A stretch of DNA of 9,499 bases from assembly GCA_947584125.1 (NCBI GenBank), contig CANPWI010000053.1, positions 1 to 9,499 of the forward strand, read 5' to 3'. The notes beneath the pieces were generated by a model. It saw only the letters and a list, made by a program, of their open reading frames with translations. It did not search any database and was not told the origin of the DNA. Source of the DNA: an uncultured Clostridia bacterium. GTDB lineage: Bacteria > Bacillota > Clostridia > TANB77 > CAG-508. The stretch's first letter is position 1, and each line of letters opens with the position of its first letter. This document shows positions 1 to 6,731 of this stretch, one piece after another. The position numbers and the translations under genes are program-made.

Positions 1-230
1 ACTATACTTGCACTTATTCCTCCAAAGATTAATGCTGCAATTAATACAGCTATGTGCATTGGTAAAAATGTAGCTCCAGCAGAACTTCCTGCTAAAATAT
101 GGAATATTCTAGGTAAAGCTATACCTATTCCACTTAATAAAACTGTTCCTACAATATATTTTCCTTTTGTACTTGTTAAAGCCTCTAATAAACGATTTTG
201 TTTTTTTATACTTTCTACTTTTTCTATCAT
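1..230 (-). CDS. ECF transporter S component-like membrane protein, N-terminal part (3' end outside window)
   Basis: Only the first 76 codons are present; the gene runs off the left edge. The start is the ATG at 228-230, preceded by GGAGGGT (237-243). The translation begins MIEKVESIKKQNRLL, followed by a hydrophobic stretch and then LPRIFHILAGSSAGATFLPM and HIAVLIAALIFGG. The pattern R-hydrophobic-FH, then FLPMH and a Gly-rich helix, is typical of membrane S components of energy-coupling-factor transporters, which bind a vitamin or other micronutrient and work with the shared EcfA/A'/T module. The substrate cannot be told from this fragment. The preceding DUF362 gene ends 31 bases upstream on the same strand with no terminator between them, so the two may share a transcript. 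The family call rests on motif memory over a short stretch. Confidence 0.72.
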   Translation of the reverse strand, partial: MIEKVESIKKQNRLLEALTSTKGKYIVGTVLLSGIGIALPRIFHILAGSSAGATFLPMHIAVLIAALIFGGISASI

Positions 231-261
231 TTTAATACCCTCCATTATAAATTTAATTTTT

Positions 262-1152
262 TTAATCAATATTTATTAATTCATATTTTGTTGTTCCAAG
301 TCCAATTTCTTCTGCATAAGGTAATATATGTCTTCCAAGTTTACGATCTATTCTTTCTTGTAAGAGATGAGCACCTTTATCTTTTGAAGCCCATATCATA
401 TCAATAAATGCCTGATCATTTGCTACTGGATCTAAGGATGCCACTATTCCTAAATCTTCCATTACAGGATCTGTTTGATGTGCATCACAATCGCAATCAA
501 CTGATAAGAAATTCATTACTGTTATATAAACTATTTTTTTATTATTTGCTTCAAAATAATCTGCAACTGATTTTGCTGCTTCTGCCATTGCTTCAATAAA
601 ATCTTCTTGTTTTGGTAGTTTTTCCCATAATTCAACTGGATTTTCTGTTATTCCTGCTGTATGAATATATGCTTTTCCATTTCTTGATGCAACACCTATT
701 GATTGATTTTTTAAATTTGCACCAAATCCACCCATAGCATGACCTTTACCATGTGCCAAATTTACCATTGCATCATATCTGTCTAAATGTGTTCCAACTA
801 AATTATATTTTAAATGTTTGCCATTGTTTACTGGTATTTTCATTTCTCCATCTGAATCCATAATATCTACATCAGCATAAGATGTAAATCCATGTTTTTC
901 TGCTACTTTTATATGATCTTCTGCAGTATTTCGCGCTCCATCATAAGCTGTATTACATTCAATAATTGTTCCATTTAATTTTTTTACAAATGGCCCGATT
1001 AAATCTGCTTTTAGATACCCTCTTGCCCCATCTTCTCCAGTTGAAACTTTTACACCGATTTTTCCTTTTAATTCAACCCCAAGAGACTCATATATTTTAA
1101 TTAAATTTTCAGGAGTTATCTCCTTTGCATAATAAACTTTTGATTTTTCCAT
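262..1152 (-). CDS. DUF362 domain-containing protein
   Basis: This is an intact 296-residue protein ending in TAA. The ATG at 1150-1152 has a moderate AAAGGA (1164-1169) about 12 bases upstream. Family hallmarks are a Lys/Gly/His stretch at residues 134-149 (HGKGHAMGGFGANLKN), a Cys pair in VDCDCDAH (C220, C222), and GIVASLDPVANDQAFIDMIW (235-254). DUF362 proteins are soluble, often Fe-S-associated proteins of uncertain biochemical role. Longer members carry a separate ferredoxin-like CxxCxxC domain; this one does not, so it is the short form. C220 and C222 may bind metal, but that is inference. No signal peptide or membrane segment is seen. A truncated ECF S-component gene follows 31 bases downstream, suggesting co-transcription. 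The family is recognised with confidence; the function is not. Confidence 0.85.
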   Translation of the reverse strand: MEKSKVYYAKEITPENLIKIYESLGVELKGKIGVKVSTGEDGARGYLKADLIGPFVKKLNGTIIECNTAYDGARNTAEDHIKVAEKHGFTSYADVDIMDSDGEMKIPVNNGKHLKYNLVGTHLDRYDAMVNLAHGKGHAMGGFGANLKNQSIGVASRNGKAYIHTAGITENPVELWEKLPKQEDFIEAMAEAAKSVADYFEANNKKIVYITVMNFLSVDCDCDAHQTDPVMEDLGIVASLDPVANDQAFIDMIWASKDKGAHLLQERIDRKLGRHILPYAEEIGLGTTKYELINID

Positions 1153-1216
1153 AATACATCAATTCCTTTCTTATTATTTATATTCAACAATTTCTGATAA
1201 ATCTTTATAATGCGGT

Positions 1217-1258
1217 AAATTTACAATTGTTTAAATATATTTAAACAATTGCAAATTT
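1217..1258. repeat. 42-base near-perfect palindrome between the CYTH and DUF362 genes
   Basis: Bases 1217-1237 and 1238-1258 are reverse complements with one mismatch (A1223 against C1252). The central 28 bases (1224-1251) form a perfect palindrome with CAATTGTTTAAA arms around TATA. It begins 5 bases past the CYTH stop codon and lies about 65 bases before the DUF362 start. Read on the minus strand it could end the CYTH transcript, although it is almost pure AT and has no clear U-tract. It could equally be a dimeric repressor site near the DUF362 promoter, which I could not place with confidence. Confidence 0.8.
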
Positions 1259-1262
1259 TTCG

Positions 1263-1847
1263 CTATCTTTTTAATATTTTATTTAATTCATTTTCAGCTT
1301 TTTTTATAAAATAATTATTTTTTTCTATTGGCAAATTAAGTTCATCTATAATTTTTTTTATTTTATCAATCGTATCCCATTCTGTATTTTCTTCTGTTTC
1401 TATTTCTATTAATAAATCGCCACTTTTTACGAATTTTAATGCTAATTCAAAATTATTTTTATAATAAATAATATCATTTTCCTTTATATTCATTATTTCT
1501 GAATATCCAATAGCTTTAAATAATCTTTTTGCATCTTCAATATCTTTTATATCACAATTTACTGAATCTTGAGACAGTATATTTCCTTTTTCATCTAAAT
1601 TTTTTCTTTTAAAAGTAATTTTTTGAATTATTTTATTTTCATCAATAATATATCTTATAATAACAGCTTTTGACAAAATTTCTCTTGTAGATAGTTTATC
1701 TTTATCAATATCATTTGGAATAAAATAATAATCATCTAGAGAAAATTCTCTACCTCTTTTAAATTCTTTATCAATTAATATTTTTATCAATTCTTCTTTT
1801 GTACTTATTACTTTAATTGTTACCTCATTACTTTCTTTACTTGACAT
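1263..1847 (-). CDS. CYTH-fold protein (class IV adenylyl cyclase / triphosphate tunnel family-like)
   Basis: The chosen start is the ATG at 1845-1847 because GGAGGC (1852-1857) sits 4-5 bases before it; a TTG four codons upstream overlaps that site and is unlikely. The product has 194 residues. CYTH features run in order: an N-terminal strand with EVTIK (8-12), DDYYF (38-42), a basic IIRY strand (R65), TFKRKN (78-83), a Glu-rich LLIEIETEE (145-153), and the C-terminal IPI-type NNYFIKKAENELNKILK. CYTH enzymes bind triphosphates inside a charged beta tunnel, acting as thiamine-triphosphatase, tripolyphosphatase or adenylyl cyclase. The usual ExExK signature is altered here to E-V-T-I-K, so catalysis may be changed or lost. 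The gene has its own promoter (1943-1971). Substrate unknown. Confidence 0.7.
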   Translation of the reverse strand: MSSKESNEVTIKVISTKEELIKILIDKEFKRGREFSLDDYYFIPNDIDKDKLSTREILSKAVIIRYIIDENKIIQKITFKRKNLDEKGNILSQDSVNCDIKDIEDAKRLFKAIGYSEIMNIKENDIIYYKNNFELALKFVKSGDLLIEIETEENTEWDTIDKIKKIIDELNLPIEKNNYFIKKAENELNKILKR

Positions 1848-1942
1848 TTCAGCCTCCAATTATTTATATTATTACCTTTATTAATTTGTATTTTCTAAAA
1901 AATTTATAGTTTTGTTATGTAACTTGCTATTTTCTAGTTATC

Positions 1943-1971
1943 ATTATAATATAAAAACAAGAAATTATCAA
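1943..1971 (-). promoter_or_regulatory. SigA-type promoter of the CYTH-fold gene
   Basis: Reading the minus strand, TTGATA (plus 1966-1971) is followed after exactly 17 bases by TATAAT (plus 1943-1948). Both boxes are at or near consensus and the spacing is optimal. The predicted leader is about 90 nucleotides to the ATG at 1847. Confidence 0.8.
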
Positions 1972-2100
1972 TAAATAACATCTTATTTCTATATTTATAT
2001 AAATTTGCATTGGTAATATTTCACTTAATAGTTCATTACTATGTTTATATTTTTTCATCAATACCTTTATTATTATATTATTTTTATATATACAAATAAA

Positions 2101-2127
2101 TAGAGCCCTCTAAATTAGAGAGCTCTA
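2101..2127 (-). terminator. Intrinsic terminator after the DGR-target-like gene
   Basis: On the minus strand a 13-base arm, TAGAGCTCTCTAA, pairs with its partner across a 1-nucleotide centre, with one G·U wobble. The tail TTTATTTG follows. The central pairs will open to give a real loop. It lies about 33 bases past the stop codon at 2160. On the plus strand the same pair is a mismatch and there is no T-tract, so it serves the minus strand. Confidence 0.8.
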
Positions 2128-2139
2128 TCGTTCAGGTGC

Positions 2140-2160
2140 AGTATCAGTGGCAGTGATACT
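2140..2160. repeat. 7-bp inverted repeat (hairpin/cruciform) at the 3' end of the DGR-target-like gene
   Basis: AGTATCA (2140-2146) and TGATACT (2154-2160) are perfect inverted repeats around a 7-base GTGGCAG loop. The right arm ends on the last base of the stop codon. Short hairpin/cruciform repeats just downstream of the variable repeat are a known cis element of several DGR target genes. That role here is inference, since the stem is 7 bp and the loop longer than in the well-studied phage example. Confidence 0.6.
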
Positions 2161-3074
2161 CAACACACAAACCAACCAACACCAAATTTATTTTGATCCT
2201 CATAATTGTTGTTCAGTTCCAGATGGGCAAGCGGATTGTCTCTGCCATAATCAAAATAGCTACCACCAGCCAACCAGAAACCACCGGCTTCCTTATCTTT
2301 AGCTAAAATTTTGTAGGTATTGCCTAAGTCGCATTTGCCTGCGACTTTTCTTGAACCAGTGCCATCAAAATAGCCTTTAGCATCTTCTGAGCCGAAGAAA
2401 TGTCCCAGCTTTTTTGAGTCAGTGCATACTGCATTCCAAGAAGCAGTCTCAGACCAACCTTCATTAATCAGGCTGTTGATAAGCCATCCCAAAAAAATTA
2501 CGTACTCATCCTTCGTTCCAAGTCGAAAGCCATTTTCCTTTGCTAGTTTTTCCAACTGATTATAGGAAAAATCCACAGCAGGTCTGAAGCCTGGAGCGAA
2601 CTGAAGCTCGTTATTATAGATTGATGGATCATTGACAAAAACTTGGAATTCTTTTACTGAATTTCTTATAACCTTGCTGAGCTCATAAATATAGCTCTCT
2701 TCTGCTTGGTTTGCAGGGTCGTGCTTCATCAGTTCCGCATAAATAGGGAACTCAGAGCCAGGAATCATAATAGTCTCAAACCGCTCTATAGCTTCTGTTT
2801 GAAAATCTCGTTCTATAATATGCTCGATGCACTCCTGCACCTCATCTTCTTTAAGATGAGATTTCAAAATTTCCTTTGCACGTGACTTTATATCAGATTT
2901 CATCGTAAGCACAAGTTTTCCTTCCTCATCCTTATGAATGAAAAATACTTCTCCGCCATGTGTGTGCTGAGTTTCTCCGTGCATTACAGCAAAAAGCTTT
3001 ACAGCAACCTTTGCTGCCTTCCGATTTTCCAGATACTCTTCCAGAACCTTCTGGATCCAATGAACCTCGTTCAT
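2160..3074 (-). CDS. Probable diversity-generating retroelement target protein with C-type-lectin-like variable C-terminus
   Basis: The 304-residue protein starts at the ATG at 3074, which has a consensus AAGGAGG (3083-3089) 8 bases away. The N-terminal half (1-160) is charged, soluble and unrecognised. From about residue 185 the sequence runs LGTKDEYVIFLGWL, GWSETASWNAVC, SRKVAGKCDLGNTYKILA, AGGFWLAGG and finally GVGWFVC. This order of Trp/Gly motifs fits the formylglycine-enzyme/C-type-lectin fold of DGR variable proteins. Between GG (270-271) and GVGW (298-301), many codons have the form NNY (AGC, TAT, TTT, GAT, GGC, AAC, CAT), as expected where AAY template codons are mutagenised. The segment PLAHL (281-285) looks like scaffold. 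The gene is far more GC-rich than its neighbours, consistent with transfer. No reverse transcriptase or template repeat is in the window. A non-diversified lectin-fold protein is the alternative. Confidence 0.62.
   Translation of the reverse strand: MNEVHWIQKVLEEYLENRKAAKVAVKLFAVMHGETQHTHGGEVFFIHKDEEGKLVLTMKSDIKSRAKEILKSHLKEDEVQECIEHIIERDFQTEAIERFETIMIPGSEFPIYAELMKHDPANQAEESYIYELSKVIRNSVKEFQVFVNDPSIYNNELQFAPGFRPAVDFSYNQLEKLAKENGFRLGTKDEYVIFLGWLINSLINEGWSETASWNAVCTDSKKLGHFFGSEDAKGYFDGTGSRKVAGKCDLGNTYKILAKDKEAGGFWLAGGSYFDYGRDNPLAHLELNNNYEDQNKFGVGWFVC
2163..2279 (-). other. Candidate DGR variable repeat (VR)
   Basis: This covers codons 266-304 minus the stop. Conserved scaffold residues (FWLAGG, PLA, GVGWFV) alternate with runs rich in NNC/NNT codons: residues 272-280, H284, N288-Y291, D293, N295 and F297. 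That is the signature expected from adenine-specific mutagenesis of AAC/AAT template codons. Boundaries are estimated because no template repeat is present for alignment. Confidence 0.5.
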
Positions 3075-3089
3075 AATTGTTTCCTCCTT

Positions 3090-3109
3090 AAAATTTTAAT
3101 TAAAATTTT
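3090..3109. repeat. 20-base perfect AT palindrome in the leader of the DGR-target-like gene
   Basis: AAAATTTTAATTAAAATTTT reads the same on both strands. It lies directly upstream of the ribosome binding site (3083-3089) and downstream of the predicted transcription start near 3142, so it is inside the 5' leader. A weak AT hairpin or a protein site are both possible. In DNA this AT-rich, chance is a real alternative. Confidence 0.5.
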
Positions 3110-3148
3110 TTGTTGAACATACAAACGCATTCTTTTGAATACATCTTA

Positions 3149-3177
3149 ATTATACCACTTTATGTAGATTCTTGCAA
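3149..3177 (-). promoter_or_regulatory. SigA-type promoter of the DGR-target-like gene
   Basis: On the minus strand TTGCAA (plus 3172-3177) is followed after exactly 17 bases by a perfect TATAAT (plus 3149-3154). The predicted start near 3142 gives a leader of about 70 nucleotides. The gene therefore has its own strong promoter, independent of the large gene upstream. Confidence 0.82.
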
Positions 3178-3190
3178 GTTTCTATGTGTT

Positions 3191-3307
3191 CTATACTGTT
3201 TTTGAAAATTTTTGAATATAAAAGCCTACCATTATTAAGAAAAGAAAACAACCATTTAATACGATAATCTTTTTGGTTCGGGTCTTTTTATGATTGTGTT
3301 ACTTCAT
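3191..3307 (-). pseudogene. Possible broken small membrane-anchor reading frame
   Basis: From the ATG at 3305-3307 one frame reads M-K-stop-HNHKKTRTKKI and then IVLNGCFLFLIMVGFYIQKF-SKTV-stop. It looks like a basic N-terminus followed by one transmembrane or signal-anchor helix, broken by TAA at codon 3 (3299-3301) and ended at 3191-3193. No ribosome binding site is visible. It may be the relic of an exported protein whose remainder was lost when the downstream GC-richer gene was inserted. With only 39 codons, chance cannot be excluded. Confidence 0.3.
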
Positions 3308-3380
3308 TTTCTGCAAATCTTATTTACTAAGTTATTTTCTTTATTCTATTTTAAACATCGCCTTTAAAATTCATTATCTA

Positions 3381-6300
3381 TTATTCTTTTATTTCTCCTT
3401 GTTCTAGATTTAATTCTTTTTCATCTTTTGTAACTCGTTCTTGAGCTTCACCCTTTTTTATAGTAGTTGTAGCAATTGTTGCCTTTCCTATTTCTTGTTC
3501 AGAAAATTGTTTATGTAATGGATTTTGCTCATTCTCTGTATTCTGATTTGCTTGATTATTTCTATTTTTAAATTGTTCATTATAGATTTGATTATACAAA
3601 TTCTCTATTTCTTGTAGAATATTTTTTTTCCTATCTACAATATTATCTAACAGACTTTCCGCCTCTTGAGGAGTTTTTGCTTTTCCATATGCATATTGCT
3701 GAAAAATATTCCTATATTGATCATCTGGATATTGCGCTAATCTACTTGCACGATATCTTAATCTTTCTAAATATTTGTATGATATCTCTCCTTGTTTCAT
3801 CTTTTCAAATAATAGATTATATACTGTTGGATTTTCTCCATAACGTTCATTATAATTAGTTGAAAACTGCATATCTTTACTAGTATCTTCCTTAATATAT
3901 CTAAAAGATTGTTCTTTATCTATTCCTCTCAGTTTTCCATTAGTATCTATTATAAAATTTCTAGAGTGTGAATCATAATTGCATAAGCAAAAATCCACTA
4001 AATATTCATCCACCAATTGACTTATTATTTCCGGTGAAATTTCTCCATTTCCATTATCAAAGAATTCCTTAAACTCTTTTGTTCTATTAGCATCAATAGG
4101 AATCCTTTCTTGTATTGCTCCAAACATGCCCATTATCTCTGAAACATTGCATTTTACAGCATTCTCTGGATTAACAATTTTTTGAATTAGATATGCCGCC
4201 TCTTGGATATGCGCTCTATATGGTCTTTCTGCTCCATTTTTTGAAACCGCTGGTTTGAAATAATATTCTGAATTATTTGTCTTATCATGAACTAGGTACA
4301 TATGTCCTGTATTACCAATAAAAACTTCTTCAATATGTTGTTCTGGAGATACTTGTATTTTATCATTTTCCATATTAATTTGATTTTCTCTATCTTCTTC
4401 TCTTTTTTTGCCTTTAGATTCAATAAATTCTCTTACTCTATGTACAATTTTATTAATTCCTTTTATTCCCACTTTTAATTTGCTTTCTGACCTTATTTCA
4501 TCTATGAAATTTTTAGATTGACTTTTATGTTCTATTTGCTTAGACAATTCCATAAATTTATCGATTTCTAGCTGTTCTCGCTTAATATCTAATATCTCTA
4601 TCAATTTATCATAACTTTCATAAGCTAAACATTCTAATTTTTTGCTACTTTCTAGTGATAATCTTTCAATATTTAAACCACCTCTTGAATTCATTCTATC
4701 CGGATCCAATCTAACTCTATCTAATTTATCTGCATCTTTAAAAATATTTAAAACTTTTTCATATTTCTTTCTTATAGCAAATGGTAATTCATTAATATCT
4801 TGTTCATTTTCTTTAGAACTCATAGAATGTTCTTTTATAATAAATTTAATAAGTTGTTGTTCTTCTTCATTAAATTCTATTAATCTATCTTGATTTTTAT
4901 TTAACAGTTGAACACTTTTTTCTCCGTGTTCTTTATCTTCATAATCGTGTTGTCTTCCTATATCATGATTTTTAACTATTTGCCATATAATTTCTCTATC
5001 TCTTCCTTTAACGCCTTCCAAATCCATAATAGTTGTTGCAAAAAAATTAACTCTTCTAGTATGTAGTTCACCATGTGTTCTACTCCAATATTGTAAATTA
5101 TCTTTTTTTATCTCTAAATCTTTCTCTAATAATTCAGTCATAGTATTATTTTCTTGCATACCTTCTAGTACTGCTTTTAAACTATAATTATCATTAGTAT
5201 TAATTCCATCCTTCTTTTTAAAACTTCTATCTAAAATTTCCTTTTCTTTGCTTAATAAATCTTCATTTATTTTTTCTAATTCTGATCTGTTTAATTCACC
5301 GTATTTTTTTCTTATAACATTAAATTCAATATCATCATTTTTATATAAAATAGCACCAATATATTGATTTACGGTTGGCTCTTTATCATCAAAAGTATTA
5401 CCTATTTTTTTTACTTTAGCCATATACCTTATTTGATTAAGCTGATATTCATCCATAATATTTACAATACTTATGGCATCTTTTGGTATAAAACTTGCTC
5501 TGGTAGCCAAATCCGTTTTTGCACCTTCCATATCTCCAAAACAACCTCTTGTAAAAAAGTCACTTATTTTTCTAGTCCAGTCAAAAACACAATTTTTTAA
5601 GATAACTTCAGGAGATGTATTGTTAAAATTTGTTCTACCCACTTTTATATCTTTTATTTTATTTATATCTATTAAAGCGATTCCAGGATTTTGACTACAG
5701 TAATATTTAGCCACATCTCTAGCAATTTGAATATATTGCTTATATTCTCTTGAATCACCATATCTTCTATAGATTTCTTCCTCTATACATCTAAATATAT
5801 AAGAATCTTTTTCTTCTCCTACTATTTCTCCAAAACCTACCAAATTTTTTAGAGGTCCTTCATATAATCTTTCTGGTGAATGTTGCAGAGCATAATGGAT
5901 TGTTGTTCCCCCAGGCGTGCTTAAGAATATTTCATCATTATATTCATTACCATTAGCTTTTTCTATACCAGCTTGGATAAATCTGCTTTTTCCTAAAATA
6001 TTCTCTAATTGATGTAATGACTCTCTCCTATCTTTAATTTCTTTTTTTTCTCTATTGGTCATTTTTTTGTTAACATAGTCTAATCCATATTTTTCAATTA
6101 AAGACATTTTATTTCCATTAAATGCATGTGTTAAGACTCCATCACTTATTATATTTGTCATATATTGCTCTATTATTTCGCTATGTTGTATTTTTTCACA
6201 TTCACTTAATGTTAAATTTTTTGCAGTCTTTTTACTTTCAAATATGTCTTGTTTTACTTCAGCAGATAAATACTGTTTTTCTATTTTTTTATACATTTCT

Positions 6301-6470
6301 TCTATTTCTTGATACGAATAGCTTGTATTAGTATCTCTCGTTGTAATATAATATTTCAATACAGTAGCTAAACATTCTCTTTCAAATTTACCACTATTTA
6401 TTATACTTTCTATAAATTGCTTATTATTAAAAATTTTATTAAGTGTTCTACTTAACTGAATAGATTTCAT
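3381..6470 (-). CDS. Large HD-phosphohydrolase plus HipA/PI3-4-kinase-like two-domain protein
   Basis: This is an intact 1029-residue protein. The ATG at 6468-6470 is preceded by AGAGAGG (6476-6482). Residues 1-440 are unassigned, with a notable block GGTTIHYALQHSPERLYEGP (187-206). An HD-type metal-dependent phosphohydrolase domain spans about 460-625: H470 in ELHTRRV, H502-D503 in KNHDIGRQHD, H515, H548 in KEHSM, and D579/D581 in FKDADKLDRVRL. A basic linker follows (about 650-700). The C-terminal part (about 715-900) looks like an atypical kinase: VFIGNTGHMYLV as the nucleotide loop, K739 in YYFKP, E757, D833 and N838 in NYDSHSRNF, and D851 in GIDKEQSF. The tail from 966 is polar, rich in N, Q and E, and probably disordered. 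No signal peptide is seen, so it is likely cytosolic. Substrates are unknown. It has its own promoter downstream of the small-protein/peptidase operon. Confidence 0.7.
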   Translation of the reverse strand: MKSIQLSRTLNKIFNNKQFIESIINSGKFERECLATVLKYYITTRDTNTSYSYQEIEEMYKKIEKQYLSAEVKQDIFESKKTAKNLTLSECEKIQHSEIIEQYMTNIISDGVLTHAFNGNKMSLIEKYGLDYVNKKMTNREKKEIKDRRESLHQLENILGKSRFIQAGIEKANGNEYNDEIFLSTPGGTTIHYALQHSPERLYEGPLKNLVGFGEIVGEEKDSYIFRCIEEEIYRRYGDSREYKQYIQIARDVAKYYCSQNPGIALIDINKIKDIKVGRTNFNNTSPEVILKNCVFDWTRKISDFFTRGCFGDMEGAKTDLATRASFIPKDAISIVNIMDEYQLNQIRYMAKVKKIGNTFDDKEPTVNQYIGAILYKNDDIEFNVIRKKYGELNRSELEKINEDLLSKEKEILDRSFKKKDGINTNDNYSLKAVLEGMQENNTMTELLEKDLEIKKDNLQYWSRTHGELHTRRVNFFATTIMDLEGVKGRDREIIWQIVKNHDIGRQHDYEDKEHGEKSVQLLNKNQDRLIEFNEEEQQLIKFIIKEHSMSSKENEQDINELPFAIRKKYEKVLNIFKDADKLDRVRLDPDRMNSRGGLNIERLSLESSKKLECLAYESYDKLIEILDIKREQLEIDKFMELSKQIEHKSQSKNFIDEIRSESKLKVGIKGINKIVHRVREFIESKGKKREEDRENQINMENDKIQVSPEQHIEEVFIGNTGHMYLVHDKTNNSEYYFKPAVSKNGAERPYRAHIQEAAYLIQKIVNPENAVKCNVSEIMGMFGAIQERIPIDANRTKEFKEFFDNGNGEISPEIISQLVDEYLVDFCLCNYDSHSRNFIIDTNGKLRGIDKEQSFRYIKEDTSKDMQFSTNYNERYGENPTVYNLLFEKMKQGEISYKYLERLRYRASRLAQYPDDQYRNIFQQYAYGKAKTPQEAESLLDNIVDRKKNILQEIENLYNQIYNEQFKNRNNQANQNTENEQNPLHKQFSEQEIGKATIATTTIKKGEAQERVTKDEKELNLEQGEIKE

Positions 6471-6603
6471 AAGAGCCTCTCTTTCTTTTTACAGTTTACT
6501 CTTAAGGTAACATCCCTGTTTTATAGCATTAAAATTTCTTTTATCTTTTATTGTCATTATAAATTATTTATTATTTTTTTTCAATACTTTCATTTTACAA
6601 AGC

Positions 6604-6632
6604 ATTATAATAACATTGTTTGAGAAAGTCAG
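6604..6632 (-). promoter_or_regulatory. Candidate promoter of the HD/kinase gene
   Basis: Minus-strand CTGACT (plus 6627-6632, 4 of 6 matches to TTGACA) is followed after 17 bases by a perfect TATAAT (plus 6604-6609). The leader to the ATG at 6470 would be about 127 nucleotides. Confidence 0.6.
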
Positions 6633-6666
6633 AACTTTATAAAAATAATTTATAATTTTATAAGTT
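6633..6666. repeat. Imperfect dyad directly upstream of the HD/kinase promoter
   Basis: AACTTTATAAAA (6633-6644) is repeated inverted as TTTTATAAGTT (6656-6666), with one extra T in the first arm. It abuts the -35 box at 6627-6632, a common place for a regulator to bind. AT-richness makes chance plausible. Confidence 0.4.
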
Positions 6667-6679
6667 TAGTAATTTATCA

Positions 6680-6716
6680 AAGCCCGTAATATAGAAAAAT
6701 ACTATCTTACAGGCTT
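6680..6716 (-). terminator. Intrinsic terminator of the small-protein/peptidase operon
   Basis: On the minus strand AAGCCTGTAAGATAG pairs with CTATATTACGGGCTT across a TATTTTT loop, with one G·U wobble and one G/A mismatch in 15 positions, then TTTGATAAATT follows. It sits about 16 bases past the restored stop codon of the last operon gene. Pairing is poorer on the plus strand. Confidence 0.72.
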
Positions 6717-6731
6717 CTTCTCTAAAAAGTG

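Larger units (their letters stand above)
1860..2159. other. Intergenic region, about 300 bases, no gene
   Basis: This stretch holds the promoter of the CYTH gene (1943-1971), the terminator of the DGR-target-like gene (2101-2127) and the hairpin at the stop codon of that gene (2140-2160). Between about 1972 and 2100 I see only AT-rich sequence with no coding frame or structured element. Confidence 0.7.
3075..3380. other. Intergenic region, about 305 bases
   Basis: The stretch contains the ribosome binding site, palindrome and promoter of the DGR-target-like gene and the possible broken signal-anchor frame. I could not find an intrinsic terminator for the large HD/kinase gene that ends at 3381, so its transcript may read through toward the downstream gene. 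Confidence 0.6.
6471..6731. other. Intergenic region between the large gene and the upstream operon
   Basis: Contains the ribosome binding site and promoter of the large gene (6604-6632), a dyad next to its -35 box (6633-6666) and the terminator of the upstream operon (6680-6716). No further coding frame is seen. Confidence 0.7.

Noticed and set aside
52..599. Several plus-strand open frames across the ECF and DUF362 genes
   Set aside because: They are antisense to recognisable minus-strand proteins, have low-complexity Leu/Phe-rich translations and no ribosome binding sites.
2934..3116. Plus-strand 60-codon frame over the start of the DGR-target-like gene
   Set aside because: It is antisense to a gene with a consensus promoter and ribosome binding site and has no signals of its own.
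4642..6331. Plus-strand open frames inside the large HD/kinase gene
   Set aside because: Leu/Ser/Phe-rich antisense shadows of a 1029-codon frame with recognisable domain motifs.
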